A stretch of DNA of 64,000 nt, taken from the NCBI RefSeq assembly GCF_024721155.1, contig NZ_JAHVAP010000005.1:558001-622000 (forward strand), in the 5' to 3' direction. The position numbers were made by a program, and so were the translations under genes. Under the pieces are notes generated by a model. The model was not told the origin of the DNA and ran no database searches. It saw only the letters and a list, made by a program, of their open reading frames with translations. This document shows, piece by piece, positions 1 to 9,655 of the stretch (positions are counted from its first letter, which is position 1; every line of letters starts with the position of its first letter). This DNA is from Mucilaginibacter phenanthrenivorans (GTDB taxonomy: Bacteria > Bacteroidota > Bacteroidia > Sphingobacteriales > Sphingobacteriaceae).

Positions 1-1270
1 TGCCGTCAATCCCGGAAATAAAAAGGTCGGGCTTGCCGTCATTGTTATAATCTGCCGACGTCACTCCTTTTATAAAGCCGTCCATATCGCAATGTGCCTG
101 CTGTGCCACATTGGTGAATCCCTTGCCATGATCATTGATGTACAACGCGCATTTTTCAATATCATCCGGACTTTTTGATTCATATCCTATAAATACGTCA
201 AGCCATCCATCACCATTAAAATCGGCCCATACCGCTGTTTGTGTGGAATGGCAGTAAAGCAGGCCGACATTTGTAGTTACATCTGTAAATGTTCCATCGC
301 CGTTATTGCGCAATAGTGAACTGGGCTGGTTTCCGAAGCCCTTCTCGAGCCAGGCGCCCCTTAATACAAAAACATCCGGCCTCCCATCGTTGTTGTAATC
401 CGTTTGCTGGATATTTAAGCCGCCTGTTATTCCCTTCAGTCCGCTTTGCGCGGTGCGATCGGAAAATGTGCCATCCTGGTTGTTTTGGAAATAATGCATC
501 TCATCGTCCAAACCCATGCCCGATGTCATGATATCCATATAACCATCCCCATTAAAATCATCAACAATAACCCCGCCCGCCTTGTTGTCAACGGTTAATT
601 TAAGCGCGGAGGCTGCATCTGTGAAAGGGTTTACCTTGTAACCGGTATCCACATCCAGGTTAGGGATCAACAGCTTGGCAGGCACGTTTTTAGGGTAGCC
701 GCCCAGTGTCATAAAAGCAATATTCAAGAGCCATCGGGATTCCAAATCGTTTACACTGTCCTTTAGTATTTGTTCGTATAGCTTAATAGCCTTTTGCGAG
801 CCGGTTTGAATGGTGTGAACACCACGTTCCTGAATCGGAAAAACGCACGACGAGCCAGTATGGTTTAACATGCAATTGTTTCGCTCACCCAGCCGGACAC
901 AGGCAATGGCTGCCTCCGGAAGCATTTGCGCGCTTATTGCCGGATCCAACCTGTCAAGCAGATTTTCATATATCGTAACCGCCTCTTGTTCCCGCCCTAA
1001 CTTAACCAGCAGAGATGCCTTTACATAGTTATAAAAATTAATGTCGCCCTGGTTTGCGCTGGCACGTATCTCAGAGTCAATTTTAACCAGCTGCGGCGCA
1101 GGATCATTAAAATTTAACCTGCTATTGTTTCTCACCCGCAGTTCCGTCAGTATTTTTATCATCTGCTGATGAGAAGAATCTCCGCACGACGAAAATAGCC
1201 CAATTACAAGTGCAGCTATAATTAGGGTATATGCCCTTAATGGCAAATAACTGGCAGTCGGAAAATTCAT
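1..1270 (-). CDS. FG-GAP/VCBS-repeat lipoprotein, CRTAC1-like (3' end outside window)
   Basis: Reading the minus strand from the ATG at 1270 gives an open frame to the left edge, so about 423 N-terminal residues are seen and the C-terminus is missing. A hydrophobic N-terminus ends in a cysteine (FSSC, about residue 29), which suggests a lipoprotein. Residues 30-200 are helical and look TPR-like. From about residue 220 there are repeated calcium-binding FG-GAP/VCBS motifs of the form DFNGDGYMD, DYNNDGRPD, DFNGDGWLD and DYNNDGKPD. This is the pattern of CRTAC1-type proteins, which often end in an ASPIC/UnbV domain; that part would lie outside the window. It is probably an exported, surface or periplasmic beta-propeller protein. 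Substrate unknown. Confidence 0.85.
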   Translation of the reverse strand, partial: MNFPTASYLPLRAYTLIIAALVIGLFSSCGDSSHQQMIKILTELRVRNNSRLNFNDPAPQLVKIDSEIRASANQGDINFYNYVKASLLVKLGREQEAVTIYENLLDRLDPAISAQMLPEAAIACVRLGERNNCMLNHTGSSCVFPIQERGVHTIQTGSQKAIKLYEQILKDSVNDLESRWLLNIAFMTLGGYPKNVPAKLLIPNLDVDTGYKVNPFTDAASALKLTVDNKAGGVIVDDFNGDGYMDIMTSGMGLDDEMHYFQNNQDGTFSDRTAQSGLKGITGGLNIQQTDYNNDGRPDVFVLRGAWLEKGFGNQPSSLLRNNGDGTFTDVTTNVGLLYCHSTQTAVWADFNGDGWLDVFIGYESKSPDDIEKCALYINDHGKGFTNVAQQAHCDMDGFIKGVTSADYNNDGKPDLFISGIDG

Positions 1271-1470
1271 TTATCAGGTGTTAAGGTATAATGATTGGTT
1301 AGATCAACTGGTGCATACACAAACTGTTGCAAAGCGCTTTTTAAATTTAACTGAAAAGTTAGCAAAGGAGCGTTTGTACTAAATTTGTTACATGCAGGTT
1401 AATTTACTTGCTGGGTGGAAAGCAAATCAATATGACAGTGAAGAGGGGTTAAATACAGGGTAAATCAACC

Positions 1471-1941
1471 TTACTCCTCGCCCAGGTTTTTGACTTTTAA
1501 TTGCTCAAGGAACCTTTCTACCGGTGAATAATCATAAAAAGTCTTATCGCTTAATAAAATCCTGTTTCCTTCGTCGAGATAAATATAGATCCCAAAATAA
1601 CTTTGTGACCGATCTTTCATAGTTGTTGTAGCGTAACCGGTAATGTCGTATATGCTAATATTTTTTGGTGGCAGCTTTAAATATTTAAATGTCAGCGTTT
1701 TTGATTCATCGTCAATTATCACCCAAAAAGGCATTGAATAAAGTTTGATTAGGAATCCAATATTGAACACGAGTGCAACGAGCACTAAAAGCCAGTCTTT
1801 AGCAGCCTGGTCATGCAGATGGTGCTTTCCCTTTGGAAAAATTACGCCATAAATAAAATACAGCAGGGCGACAAATAGTATGATTTGTAAAATTATTCTA
1901 CCGTAAAGTGCGTCTTTTTTGGGGCTTATTTCGGTTAACAT
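1471..1941 (-). CDS. Small membrane protein, unknown function
   Basis: About 156 residues from the ATG at 1941. A longer start at 2010 is possible, but the 23 extra residues look like upstream sequence and the shorter start leads straight into a plausible cytoplasmic N-terminus. Two hydrophobic segments (about residues 17-37 and 50-68) are followed by a soluble C-terminal domain of beta-strand character, giving a PH-like arrangement often seen in bacterial bPH2-type proteins. I do not recognise the family. It lies 131 bp downstream of the potassium-system histidine kinase on the same strand, so it could be read with it, but nothing else links them. Confidence 0.6.
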   Translation of the reverse strand: MLTEISPKKDALYGRIILQIILFVALLYFIYGVIFPKGKHHLHDQAAKDWLLVLVALVFNIGFLIKLYSMPFWVIIDDESKTLTFKYLKLPPKNISIYDITGYATTTMKDRSQSYFGIYIYLDEGNRILLSDKTFYDYSPVERFLEQLKVKNLGEE

Positions 1942-2071
1942 AGCAGGTTTGAATACGATGAAGGTACATTTTTTTGGGGGAAGGGCAAGAGTTTTAAATC
2001 TTACTAGCACCCGTCATCGCAATTATCCTTTCATCCTGAAATCAAGTCAATCAAGGTTCAGAAAAAGACAC

Positions 2072-3841
2072 CTACCCCTTCCCCTTCATCTCCTGGTGTG
2101 CCGGCAGCGAAAAGTAAAAGGTACTTCCCTCGCCTATGGCGCTTTCCACCCAAATTTCACCTTGCTGAGCCTCTATAAAATCCTTTGAGATGGCAAGGCC
2201 CAAGCCCGAGCCTGACTTATTTTGCCCGTCAGTAGGCACCTGGAAATAGCGCTCAAAAAGCCTTTGCTGGTATTGTTCATCTATCCCCTTGCCAAAATCT
2301 TTTACAGCAAAGATCACCTTATCGCCTTCTTCCTTCAGCTCGATAATAACTTTTGATTTTCCGCCACTGTAACGCAAAGCGTTCGACAGGAAATTAACCA
2401 GCACCCAGGCAGTTTTCTCCAAGTCTGCATGTACCCTCGAAATACTTGCCGGCGCCATTACCTGTAAACTGATCCCTTTTTGCTCAGCCGGGAATTTAAC
2501 AGAATTTAGCGCATAGTTTACAATCTCACGGGGATCAGATACTACAAAGTTCAGCTGGATGTTGCCGGTTTCCACTTGCGAAAGATCAAGTAGTTCGCTG
2601 GTGATTTTCAGCAGGCGGTCGCTATCGTCCTTGATATGCCCCAGCAATTCGGTTTGTTGCGGATTAACCGGGCCTATCCGCTCATCGTTCAGCAATTTCA
2701 GGCTCATTTTTATGGACGAGATAGGTGTTTTGAGTTCATGCGAGATGGTGGCGATAAAGTTTGTTTTGGCTTCATCACGCTCTTTAAACTCCGTAACGTT
2801 CCGCAGCACATACACCTGCCCTACCGACTTACTGCCAATGCTTACCACATCGTTTGGATTTGGATCGAGGTTTGGAATTACGATCTCGCGGTTCTCCAGC
2901 TGGAAATAAGATTCCTTGCCGTTAAGCGCAATTTTAAATGATCGTAGTGCACTGTTTTCTATAATGGATTTGAACAGGTCATTGGTGGCCGTAAATTTCT
3001 CTGCAGGCTGCCCAACTATCTTTTTCTCCTTTAAATTTAAAATATTTTCGGCAACGGTATTAATAAACAAGATCTCGTTCTTCTCATTTAAACCGATAAT
3101 GGCATCCTGCATTTGTTCGATGATGGTTTCAATCCGTTGTTTTTCAGAAAGCACCGTGGCAAGGTTGCTGTTTTCCCATTCCTGCAGCCGGTCGCTCATT
3201 TCGTTAAATGCTGTGGCTACATCTGCAAACTCGTCATTAGCACTGAAGTTAAGGTGCTGGTTATAATTTTTCTGGCCTATTTCGCGGATCCCGTCGACAA
3301 GTTTCCTCAATGGATCAGCAATAAAGCCCGGGAAATTAACACTAAAGCTAAACAGTACCAGGAACGTGAAGGTGCCCACCAGGCCCAACAAAATGGTTGC
3401 TTTGTTTACCGATGCTTGCGCCCGGTCATTCTTACGAACAATCGCCTGCATATTTAACAGTTCTATTTTCCTGAGCTGCGCCCGTGCATGATATTGGGCG
3501 CTATCCCGTTGTAGCGGACTGCTATCCGGCGCCTGTAGCACATCAAAATATTTTCTCAAGCCTACAGTAGCTTCCTTCTCCCCCTTTTCAGTGATATTAT
3601 TTTCCTGCAGCACCAGGTGGTGGTTAAAATCGGTAATGGCCTTTTGGTTTAAAGGCAGCTTATTTTCATCAAGTACGGTACGCATTTCCCGCGCAAAACT
3701 TAACGACTCATAATTATTCTTAAGGATCACCTTTGCGCTGTCGGATATTTCATGGATATAAAATATAGCTACCACACCAAAAAAAAGTACGATAACGAAA
3801 AGGAAGCCGAACCCAAGACGGAGTTTATTTTTAATTTTCAT
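2072..3841 (-). CDS. Membrane sensor histidine kinase (HAMP-PAS-HisKA-HATPase), potassium operon
   Basis: A 589-residue sensor kinase. Membrane segments lie at about residues 10-28 and 148-170 and enclose a helical periplasmic sensor region. Then come HAMP (about 171-225), PAS (about 235-345), the HisKA phosphoacceptor box ISHELKTP with His368, and an ATPase domain with N, G1 (DFGKGI) and G2 (GSGLGLAI) boxes. It follows the truncated kdpD by 24 bp and ends the kdp operon. It probably supplies the kinase half that E. coli KdpD carries in the same polypeptide. No response regulator lies beside it; the NtrC-type regulator at 28635-29972 is the best partner in this window, judged by shared operator sites upstream of kdp. 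The kinase call is certain, the pairing is inference. Confidence 0.93.
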   Translation of the reverse strand: MKIKNKLRLGFGFLFVIVLFFGVVAIFYIHEISDSAKVILKNNYESLSFAREMRTVLDENKLPLNQKAITDFNHHLVLQENNITEKGEKEATVGLRKYFDVLQAPDSSPLQRDSAQYHARAQLRKIELLNMQAIVRKNDRAQASVNKATILLGLVGTFTFLVLFSFSVNFPGFIADPLRKLVDGIREIGQKNYNQHLNFSANDEFADVATAFNEMSDRLQEWENSNLATVLSEKQRIETIIEQMQDAIIGLNEKNEILFINTVAENILNLKEKKIVGQPAEKFTATNDLFKSIIENSALRSFKIALNGKESYFQLENREIVIPNLDPNPNDVVSIGSKSVGQVYVLRNVTEFKERDEAKTNFIATISHELKTPISSIKMSLKLLNDERIGPVNPQQTELLGHIKDDSDRLLKITSELLDLSQVETGNIQLNFVVSDPREIVNYALNSVKFPAEQKGISLQVMAPASISRVHADLEKTAWVLVNFLSNALRYSGGKSKVIIELKEEGDKVIFAVKDFGKGIDEQYQQRLFERYFQVPTDGQNKSGSGLGLAISKDFIEAQQGEIWVESAIGEGSTFYFSLPAHQEMKGKG

Positions 3842-3865
3842 GGCTATAACTGGTTAGTATTCACA

Positions 3866-4996
3866 TCAGGACAAAATGACCAAATCAATTTCTGTCGCTG
3901 CTATTTTATTTAAAAGTTCATTAAAAACTGCTGTCCGCAGGATCACCTGGAACAGGCTTAGATGCGGCTTGCCAATGCAAATGGTGGTAACCTCGCGTTC
4001 CTCGGCTACCTGCATCATTGTTTTGGTTATGTTGTCGCTTTTTATTTTCATTACCTCGCCGCCAAGCTCGGTAGCTAATTTAAAGTTATTTATCAGGTGG
4101 CGCTGCTTATCCAATTTTATCCGGTCGCCGCTCTCCTTGCTGCTTTGTACATACAGCACTATCCACGGTGAGCGGTAATAGCTGGCCAGTCGTGCCGTTT
4201 TACGGATCACTACCTTTGCAATTTCGGCATTGGATGAAATACAGGCCAAAAACTTTTCGGGCCGCAGCTTAATCTGCTTCGGAATCTCTATATCTATCTT
4301 TCGCTCCACATGGTGCGCCACTTCTTTTAATGCCAGCTCCCGCAATTGCAGGATCTTATCCGGCTGAAAGAAGTTTTGCAGCGCAATATTTATCTTACTC
4401 TTGTCGTAGATCTTGCCCTCCTTTAACCTGTCGATCAACTCATCGGCAGTAAGATCTATATTAACAATTTCATCTGTTTGCTCCAGCACCTTATCCGGAA
4501 TACGTTCGGTGATCGGGATCCCGGTTATCGACTCGATCTCCTGGTTCATGCTTTCCAGGTGCTGAATATTTACCGCCGAAATCACGCTGATGCCCGCATC
4601 CAATATGTCAAGCACATCCTGCCAGCGCTTTCCGTTCTTGCTGCCTTCTACATTGGTATGGGCAAGCTCATCAACAATAACCACCTCCGGATGCCGGTTT
4701 AAAATACCAGCCAGGTCCATTTCCTCCAGTTCCTTGCCTTTGTAAAAGATCTTCCGTCGCGGTATTACAGGCAGGCCGGCTAATAACGCATGCGTTTCGG
4801 CCCGGTTATGGGTTTCAATATAACCAATCTGAATGTCGATCCCGTTTCGCTGCAGGGCATGTGCCTCTTGCAGCATCCGGTAAGTTTTACCTACACCAGC
4901 GCTCATGCCGATATAAATTTTAAACTTTCCCCGCCTTGAATGTTTCACAAGTTCGATGAAAGTTTTTACCGGATCGGGATTGTTTTCTTCTGACAT
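3866..4996 (-). CDS. kdpD: KdpD N-terminal half (KdpD domain plus universal stress domain), no kinase core
   Basis: A 376-residue protein matching only the cytoplasmic N-terminal part of KdpD. Residues 20-230 are the KdpD domain, with a Walker A motif GMSAGVGKT at about 30-38 and the VDELAHTN segment; residues 245-376 resemble the UspA-like domain. The four membrane helices, GAF-like region and histidine kinase core of the roughly 890-residue E. coli protein are absent. The next gene in the operon is a complete membrane histidine kinase, so the function appears split over two proteins. In E. coli this half senses the intracellular state and tunes kinase output. A 143-bp gap containing an inverted repeat separates it from kdpC. 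Confidence 0.93.
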   Translation of the reverse strand: MSEENNPDPVKTFIELVKHSRRGKFKIYIGMSAGVGKTYRMLQEAHALQRNGIDIQIGYIETHNRAETHALLAGLPVIPRRKIFYKGKELEEMDLAGILNRHPEVVIVDELAHTNVEGSKNGKRWQDVLDILDAGISVISAVNIQHLESMNQEIESITGIPITERIPDKVLEQTDEIVNIDLTADELIDRLKEGKIYDKSKINIALQNFFQPDKILQLRELALKEVAHHVERKIDIEIPKQIKLRPEKFLACISSNAEIAKVVIRKTARLASYYRSPWIVLYVQSSKESGDRIKLDKQRHLINNFKLATELGGEVMKIKSDNITKTMMQVAEEREVTTICIGKPHLSLFQVILRTAVFNELLNKIAATEIDLVILS

Positions 4997-5045
4997 GGTC
5001 TTATTAAAACTAACACTTTTAATTTAGGGTGGCTTTCTCGTTCGC

Positions 5046-5131
5046 CTCACCTAAATCCTCTCCAAAGGAGAGGACTTTAGCTTCGCTCTTTTTAAGCCCC
5101 TCTCTATTGGAGAGGGGTTGGGGGTGAGGCG
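5046..5131. repeat. Imperfect inverted repeat between kdpC and kdpD
   Basis: The arms CCTCACCTAAATCCTCTCC and GGAGAGGGGTTGGGGGTGAGG face each other, with internal hairpins CTCTCC-aaa-GGAGAG and CCCTCTC-tatt-GGAGAGGGG. It looks like one of the short intergenic repeat families common in Bacteroidota. Its position inside the operon could attenuate transcription or protect the kdpFABC message, lowering the amount of sensor relative to pump. That role is inference. Confidence 0.7.
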
Positions 5132-5139
5132 TTAAGCAT

Positions 5140-5703
5140 TTATTTCAGCCCATCCAGCGCCACATTCAACTTAAGCACATTGATCCTTGCGGGACCAAAT
5201 ATACCCAATAATGGCTGTTCAATTTGGCTGCTCACCAGTGCTGCCACTTTTTGCTCGTCCAATTTACGGAATTGGGCAACACGTTTCACCTGGATCTGTG
5301 CAGCTTGTACAGAAATATCAGGATCAAGACCACTGCCTGAAGCAGTTACCAAATCGGCAGGAATCTCGCTGCGTTTAAGGTATGGATGATATTTCAAAAG
5401 GGTGTCAATCCTGTTGGACACATCCTTCAAATAATCAGGATTGCTCGGGCCTTTGTTAGAACCTCCCGAACCGGCGGCATTATAAGCCACTGCCGATGGC
5501 CTTCCCCAAAAATACTGGGGCTTGGTAAAGCTTTGGCCAACATTGGCGTAGCCAACAACCTTGCCGTTTACTACTATTGTTTCGCCGTTACCGGCACCTT
5601 TTGAAAGCTTACCGGCAAGCATGATGGATACCGGGTAGATAACACATAATACTATGGTAAGTACTATGGTGATCCTTATGGATGGAATAAGATACTTTTT
5701 CAT
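5140..5703 (-). CDS. kdpC: Potassium-transporting ATPase subunit C (KdpC)
   Basis: A 187-residue protein with one N-terminal membrane helix (about residues 10-32) and a periplasmic domain, the normal KdpC layout and length. Family segments visible are QYFWGRPSA (about 63-71), SGGSNKGPSNP, and the ASGSGLDPDIS motif near residues 121-131. KdpC stabilises the KdpFABC complex and raises its affinity for potassium and ATP. It lies 11 bp downstream of kdpB on the same strand. Confidence 0.97.
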   Translation of the reverse strand: MKKYLIPSIRITIVLTIVLCVIYPVSIMLAGKLSKGAGNGETIVVNGKVVGYANVGQSFTKPQYFWGRPSAVAYNAAGSGGSNKGPSNPDYLKDVSNRIDTLLKYHPYLKRSEIPADLVTASGSGLDPDISVQAAQIQVKRVAQFRKLDEQKVAALVSSQIEQPLLGIFGPARINVLKLNVALDGLK

Positions 5704-5714
5704 TTCTCTAATTA

Positions 5715-7742
5715 TTAGATTATATGTGCAACAATCAAATCAATTAATTTGATGCCGATAAACGGTGCGATAACACCGCCAACACCATAGATCATCAGGT
5801 TACGGCGCAGTAATGCGCTTGCGCCTATTGGTTTGTATTCAACCCCTCTTAAAGCCAGCGGGATCAGCATCGGGATAATGATGGCGTTAAATATAACAGC
5901 CGATAAAATAGCCGATTCCGGACTGTGCAATCCCATTATATTGATGCTTTGCAATGCTGGTATAGAGGCCATAAACAAGGCTGGTACAATGGCGAAATAC
6001 TTGGCCACGTCGTTCGCTATGGAGAATGTGGTAAGCGTTCCGCGGGTGATCAACAACTGCTTGCCGATCTCAACGATCTCGATCAGCTTGGTTGGGTCGT
6101 TATCCAAATCCACCATATTACCGGCTTCCTTAGCTGCCTGGGTACCACTGTTCATGGCAACACCTACGTCGGCCTGTGCAAGCGCAGGGGCGTCATTTGT
6201 ACCGTCGCCCATCATGGCTACCAGCTTGCCGGCGTTTTGCTCCAGCTTAATGTAGTTCATTTTGTCCTCGGGCTTAGCTTCCGCTATATAGTCGTCAACA
6301 CCAGCCTTTTCCGCAATAAATTTGGCGGTTAAGGGGTTATCACCGGTAACCATTACAGTTTTTACACCCATTTTGCGCAGGCGGTCAAAACGTTCGGCGA
6401 TGCCGGTTTTAATGATATCCTGCAACTCTACAACACCAAGGATCTTCTCGTTTTGCGAAACTACCAGCGGTGTACCGCCATTTGATGCAATGATCTTTAC
6501 CCTTTCGTCAACTTCTCCAGGGTAAGGATTACCGGCCTTTAGGGCGATATTTCTTATCGAATCTGACGCTCCCTTACGGATGCGCAAGCCATCAGGTGTA
6601 TTGATCCCGCTCGACCTCGTTTCTGCTGTAAACTTCACAAATTCTGAATTTGCAGGAGCAACAGGTAATTTAAAGTGACCGGCAGCCAGCTCAACTATTG
6701 ATTTACCTTCCGGTGTTTCGTCGGCCAATGAGCCAAGTACACAGGCGGTGATCAAATCATCAGGCGCTACGCCGCTGGCGGGCCAAAAGTGAGTCGCTTT
6801 ACGGTTACCGATGGTGATGGTACCGGTTTTATCCAGCAACAACACGTCAATATCTCCCGCTGTCTCAACCGCTTTACCCGATTTGGTGATCACGTTGGCA
6901 CGTAAAGCCCTGTCCATCCCGGCAATACCGATGGCTGATAAAAGGCCGCCGATAGTTGTCGGGATCAGACATACAAACAATGAGATCAGGGCTGCTATAG
7001 TGATAGGGGTATTTGCATAATTTGCGAAAGGCTGCAGCGTAACACAAACGATGATAAATATCAGTGTAAAGCTGGCAAGCAAAATTGTTAAGGCAATTTC
7101 GTTTGGTGTTTTCTGGCGCGATGCACCCTCTACCAAAGCAATCATCTTATCCAAAAAGCTTTCGCCCGGCTGGGTTGATACCATTACCTTTATTTCGTCA
7201 GACAATACCTTGGTACCACCTGTTACTGATGATTTATCACCGCCCGATTCGCGGATAACCGGTGCCGATTCGCCTGTAATGGCTGATTCGTCTATCGTGG
7301 CAATCCCCTCAATGATCTCGCCATCTGTAGGGATAGTGTCGCCTGTTTCGCAGATAAACACATCCCCCTTGCGTAAATCGCTTGATGATTTGTTTACGAT
7401 GGTTCCATCAGGCATAACAACCTTTGCAGGTGTTTCCTGGCGGGTTTTGCGTAAGCTATCTGCTTGTGCCTTTCCGCGTGCTTCGGCAATTGCCTCAGCA
7501 AAGTTGGCGAAAAGCACGGTTAAAAGCAGGATAATAAATATGGAAACGTTATACCCAAATGATCCCTGGTCATGGTGCGAAAAGCTGTAAACGCTCACTA
7601 CCGCCATTACCAATGTACCTACCTCCACGGTAAACATAACCGGGTTGTGAATCATCACCCTGGGATCCAGTTTAATGAAGGACTCCTTTAAGGCAGTTTG
7701 AACCTGGGCTGATTCAAATAATTTATTTGATTGATTTTTCAT
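5715..7742 (-). CDS. kdpB: Potassium-transporting ATPase subunit B (KdpB), P-type ATPase
   Basis: The 675-residue catalytic subunit of the Kdp pump. The actuator loop TGES is at about 156-159, the phosphorylation site DKTGT at 304-308 with Asp304 accepting phosphate, and the hinge motifs TGDNP and [19 protein letters not shown] follow. Membrane helices lie at about 35-80, 215-275 and at the C-terminus, as usual for P-type ATPases of this class. ATP hydrolysis here drives potassium moved through KdpA. It sits between kdpA (15-bp gap) and kdpC (11-bp gap) and is undoubtedly co-transcribed with them. Confidence 0.98.
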   Translation of the reverse strand: MKNQSNKLFESAQVQTALKESFIKLDPRVMIHNPVMFTVEVGTLVMAVVSVYSFSHHDQGSFGYNVSIFIILLLTVLFANFAEAIAEARGKAQADSLRKTRQETPAKVVMPDGTIVNKSSSDLRKGDVFICETGDTIPTDGEIIEGIATIDESAITGESAPVIRESGGDKSSVTGGTKVLSDEIKVMVSTQPGESFLDKMIALVEGASRQKTPNEIALTILLASFTLIFIIVCVTLQPFANYANTPITIAALISLFVCLIPTTIGGLLSAIGIAGMDRALRANVITKSGKAVETAGDIDVLLLDKTGTITIGNRKATHFWPASGVAPDDLITACVLGSLADETPEGKSIVELAAGHFKLPVAPANSEFVKFTAETRSSGINTPDGLRIRKGASDSIRNIALKAGNPYPGEVDERVKIIASNGGTPLVVSQNEKILGVVELQDIIKTGIAERFDRLRKMGVKTVMVTGDNPLTAKFIAEKAGVDDYIAEAKPEDKMNYIKLEQNAGKLVAMMGDGTNDAPALAQADVGVAMNSGTQAAKEAGNMVDLDNDPTKLIEIVEIGKQLLITRGTLTTFSIANDVAKYFAIVPALFMASIPALQSINIMGLHSPESAILSAVIFNAIIIPMLIPLALRGVEYKPIGASALLRRNLMIYGVGGVIAPFIGIKLIDLIVAHII

Positions 7743-7757
7743 TTTCTGATTTATCTA

Positions 7758-9476
7758 TTACTTAAGCATGGAAAAATGTTCTGCCAATGGGCCAAGCGCA
7801 AGCGCCGGGAAGTACGACAAGGCGTTCAGTACTACGATGACAGCAAAAGTCATTATTCCAAAAGTGAGCGTATCGATTTTTAAAGTACCGGCTGATTCCG
7901 GGATGAATTTTTTCTGTGCAAGCAAGCCTGCTATAGCCACCGGGCCGATAATCGGCAGGAAGCGTCCTAAAAGGATCACTATCCCGGTTGTTACGTTCCA
8001 GAAGATGTTACCATCGCCCAAACCCTCGAAACCTGAACCGTTATTGGCGTTTGATGAAGTATACTCATACAACATCTCCGAAAAGCCATGGTATTTAGGG
8101 TTATTGAGCCATGTGGATGGTTTTACAGCCCAATCAATATTGGCATGAGCAGTTACCATATAGCTGGCAAGCGCTGTTCCCGCCATAATAAGGAACGGAC
8201 TTAGCAGCGTTATCAGCGCAGCAATCTTGACCTCCCGTGCCTCTACTTTATGGCCGAGGAACTCAGGGGTTCGACCAACCATCAAGCCGGATATAAACAC
8301 TGCGATAATTACATATATAAAGTAGTTCATAAGCCCTACTCCGCAGCCGCCGAAGAAGCCGTTCACCATCATGGCCAACAATTGCCATAAACCGGTAAGG
8401 GCCATTGTACTGTCGTGCATGCCGTTAACCGAACCTGTTGAGGTTACTGTGGTCAACACGCTCCAATAAGCCGTGGCTGTTGGCCCAAAGCGCACTTCCT
8501 TGCCTTCCATAGCTCCGGTTGATTGACTGATTCCCATTTTTGCGATCAGCGGGTTACCATTCAGTTCGCCGGTTACGGTTGGTATCATGAACATCATCAC
8601 CCCAAACATCATCACCCCAAACATCATCCAGGCTAATTTTTTACGGCGGATAAAGAAACCAAATGCCAGGATCATTGCTACCGGTACGATGAACTGGGCA
8701 ATAATTTCAGTCATGTTGGTAAGGTAATTCGGATTTTCAAGCGGGTGGGCAGAGTTTGCGCCAAACCAGCCGCCGCCGTTTGTACCTAAGTGCTTAATAG
8801 CTATCATTTGTGCAGCAGGGCCGCGCGACACGTTTACGGTATCGCCCTGCAGCGAAATAAATTTATCCTTGCCTGCGTAGCTGCTTGGCGTACCATTAAA
8901 GGTTAAGATCAACGCAATTACTATCGACAATGGCAACAGTAAACGGGTGATGGATTTTAAAAAGAAGTTCCAAAAGTTACCAAGGTCGGTAGCTGTTTTA
9001 TCCCTGAACGCCTTAAATATGGCAACCGCGCAAGCCATCCCGGTTGCGGCACTAGTGAAGTGCAGGAACATAAAGATGTAGTGCTGGGTGAAATAAGTGG
9101 CGCCGCTCTCGCCTGAATAATGTTGCAGGTTACAGTTGGCCACAAAGCTAATAATGGTATTGAAGGCAAGGTCGGCAGATTGGCCTGTGTTGCCATCAGG
9201 ATTCAGCGGTAGCTTATCCTGGTGCATCAATACAAAAAAGCCGTATACGAGCCATAAAATATTGATGGTCATCATTGCCTTTAAAAACTGTTTCCAGTTC
9301 ATGGGCTCATTTGGGTTGATGCCGGATAATTTAAAAATTCCGTTTTCGATGGGCTTCAAAAAATCCGTCCATATTTTTTCCCCGGCATACATTTTAGCCA
9401 GGTACTTGCCAAGCGGGATTGCGATCAGCATGGTGATGGCAAACGAGGCAATAATTCCAAATAGTTCAGTGTTCAT
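7758..9476 (-). CDS. kdpA: Potassium-transporting ATPase subunit A (KdpA), channel-like subunit
   Basis: A 572-residue polytopic membrane protein of the SKT superfamily, full length for KdpA. Selectivity-filter-like loops can be seen: SFVANCNLQHYSG near residues 111-123, LGTNGGGWFGANSAHP near 230-245, and a glycine-rich TSTGSVNGMHD loop near 345. It selects potassium and hands it to KdpB. An oddity is a 15-bp tandem duplication at 8591-8629 that gives FGVMMFGVMMF in a membrane helix. The gene follows kdpF by 12 bp. Confidence 0.98.
   Translation of the reverse strand: MNTELFGIIASFAITMLIAIPLGKYLAKMYAGEKIWTDFLKPIENGIFKLSGINPNEPMNWKQFLKAMMTINILWLVYGFFVLMHQDKLPLNPDGNTGQSADLAFNTIISFVANCNLQHYSGESGATYFTQHYIFMFLHFTSAATGMACAVAIFKAFRDKTATDLGNFWNFFLKSITRLLLPLSIVIALILTFNGTPSSYAGKDKFISLQGDTVNVSRGPAAQMIAIKHLGTNGGGWFGANSAHPLENPNYLTNMTEIIAQFIVPVAMILAFGFFIRRKKLAWMMFGVMMFGVMMFMIPTVTGELNGNPLIAKMGISQSTGAMEGKEVRFGPTATAYWSVLTTVTSTGSVNGMHDSTMALTGLWQLLAMMVNGFFGGCGVGLMNYFIYVIIAVFISGLMVGRTPEFLGHKVEAREVKIAALITLLSPFLIMAGTALASYMVTAHANIDWAVKPSTWLNNPKYHGFSEMLYEYTSSNANNGSGFEGLGDGNIFWNVTTGIVILLGRFLPIIGPVAIAGLLAQKKFIPESAGTLKIDTLTFGIMTFAVIVVLNALSYFPALALGPLAEHFSMLK
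8591..8629. repeat. 15-bp in-frame tandem repeat inside kdpA
   Basis: The unit ACATCATCACCCCAA is present twice, followed by a 9-base partial copy. On the coding strand it encodes repeated FGVMM within a membrane segment. The length is a multiple of three, so gain or loss of a unit would keep the frame. Confidence 0.85.
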
Positions 9477-9488
9477 TGCGATTTACAA

Positions 9489-9566
9489 TTAAAATTTTTC
9501 GGGTTTAAGCAGCACATATATCATGTATATGAAAACTGCAATTGCTACGATGAATAGGGCTAACAT
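9489..9566 (-). CDS. kdpF: KdpF-like small subunit of the potassium pump
   Basis: A 25-residue ORF from the ATG at 9566: one hydrophobic helix followed by a short tail KPEKF. Size, single-helix layout, the LLKPEKF-type ending and the position directly upstream of kdpA all match KdpF, the lipid-like stabilising subunit of the complex. It is easily missed in automatic annotation because of its length. The next gene starts 12 bp downstream. Confidence 0.88.
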   Translation of the reverse strand: MLALFIVAIAVFIYMIYVLLKPEKF

Positions 9567-9571
9567 GATTT

Positions 9572-9655
9572 TTAGATTTTTTCGAAATAGTCAATGGATT
9601 TAAAAATGAGCCAGCAGCCAATTAGCAGGGCTATGAAGAGAATGATTGTGTTCAT
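9572..9655 (-). CDS. 27-residue membrane peptide, first gene of the kdp operon
   Basis: The ORF starts at the ATG at 9655 and ends 5 bp before kdpF. It encodes a hydrophobic helix (MNTIILFIALLIGCW...) and a short charged tail ending in FEKI. It is about the size of KdpF but of different sequence, and lies between the promoter and kdpF in the same direction. It may be a second small subunit, a regulator of the pump or a leader peptide. I know of no named family. Support is positional plus the clean one-helix composition. Confidence 0.6.
   Translation of the reverse strand: MNTIILFIALLIGCWLIFKSIDYFEKI

Noticed and set aside
5833..7590. Long plus-strand ORFs across kdpB (up to 179 residues)
   Set aside because: They are antisense shadows of a highly conserved gene on the other strand.
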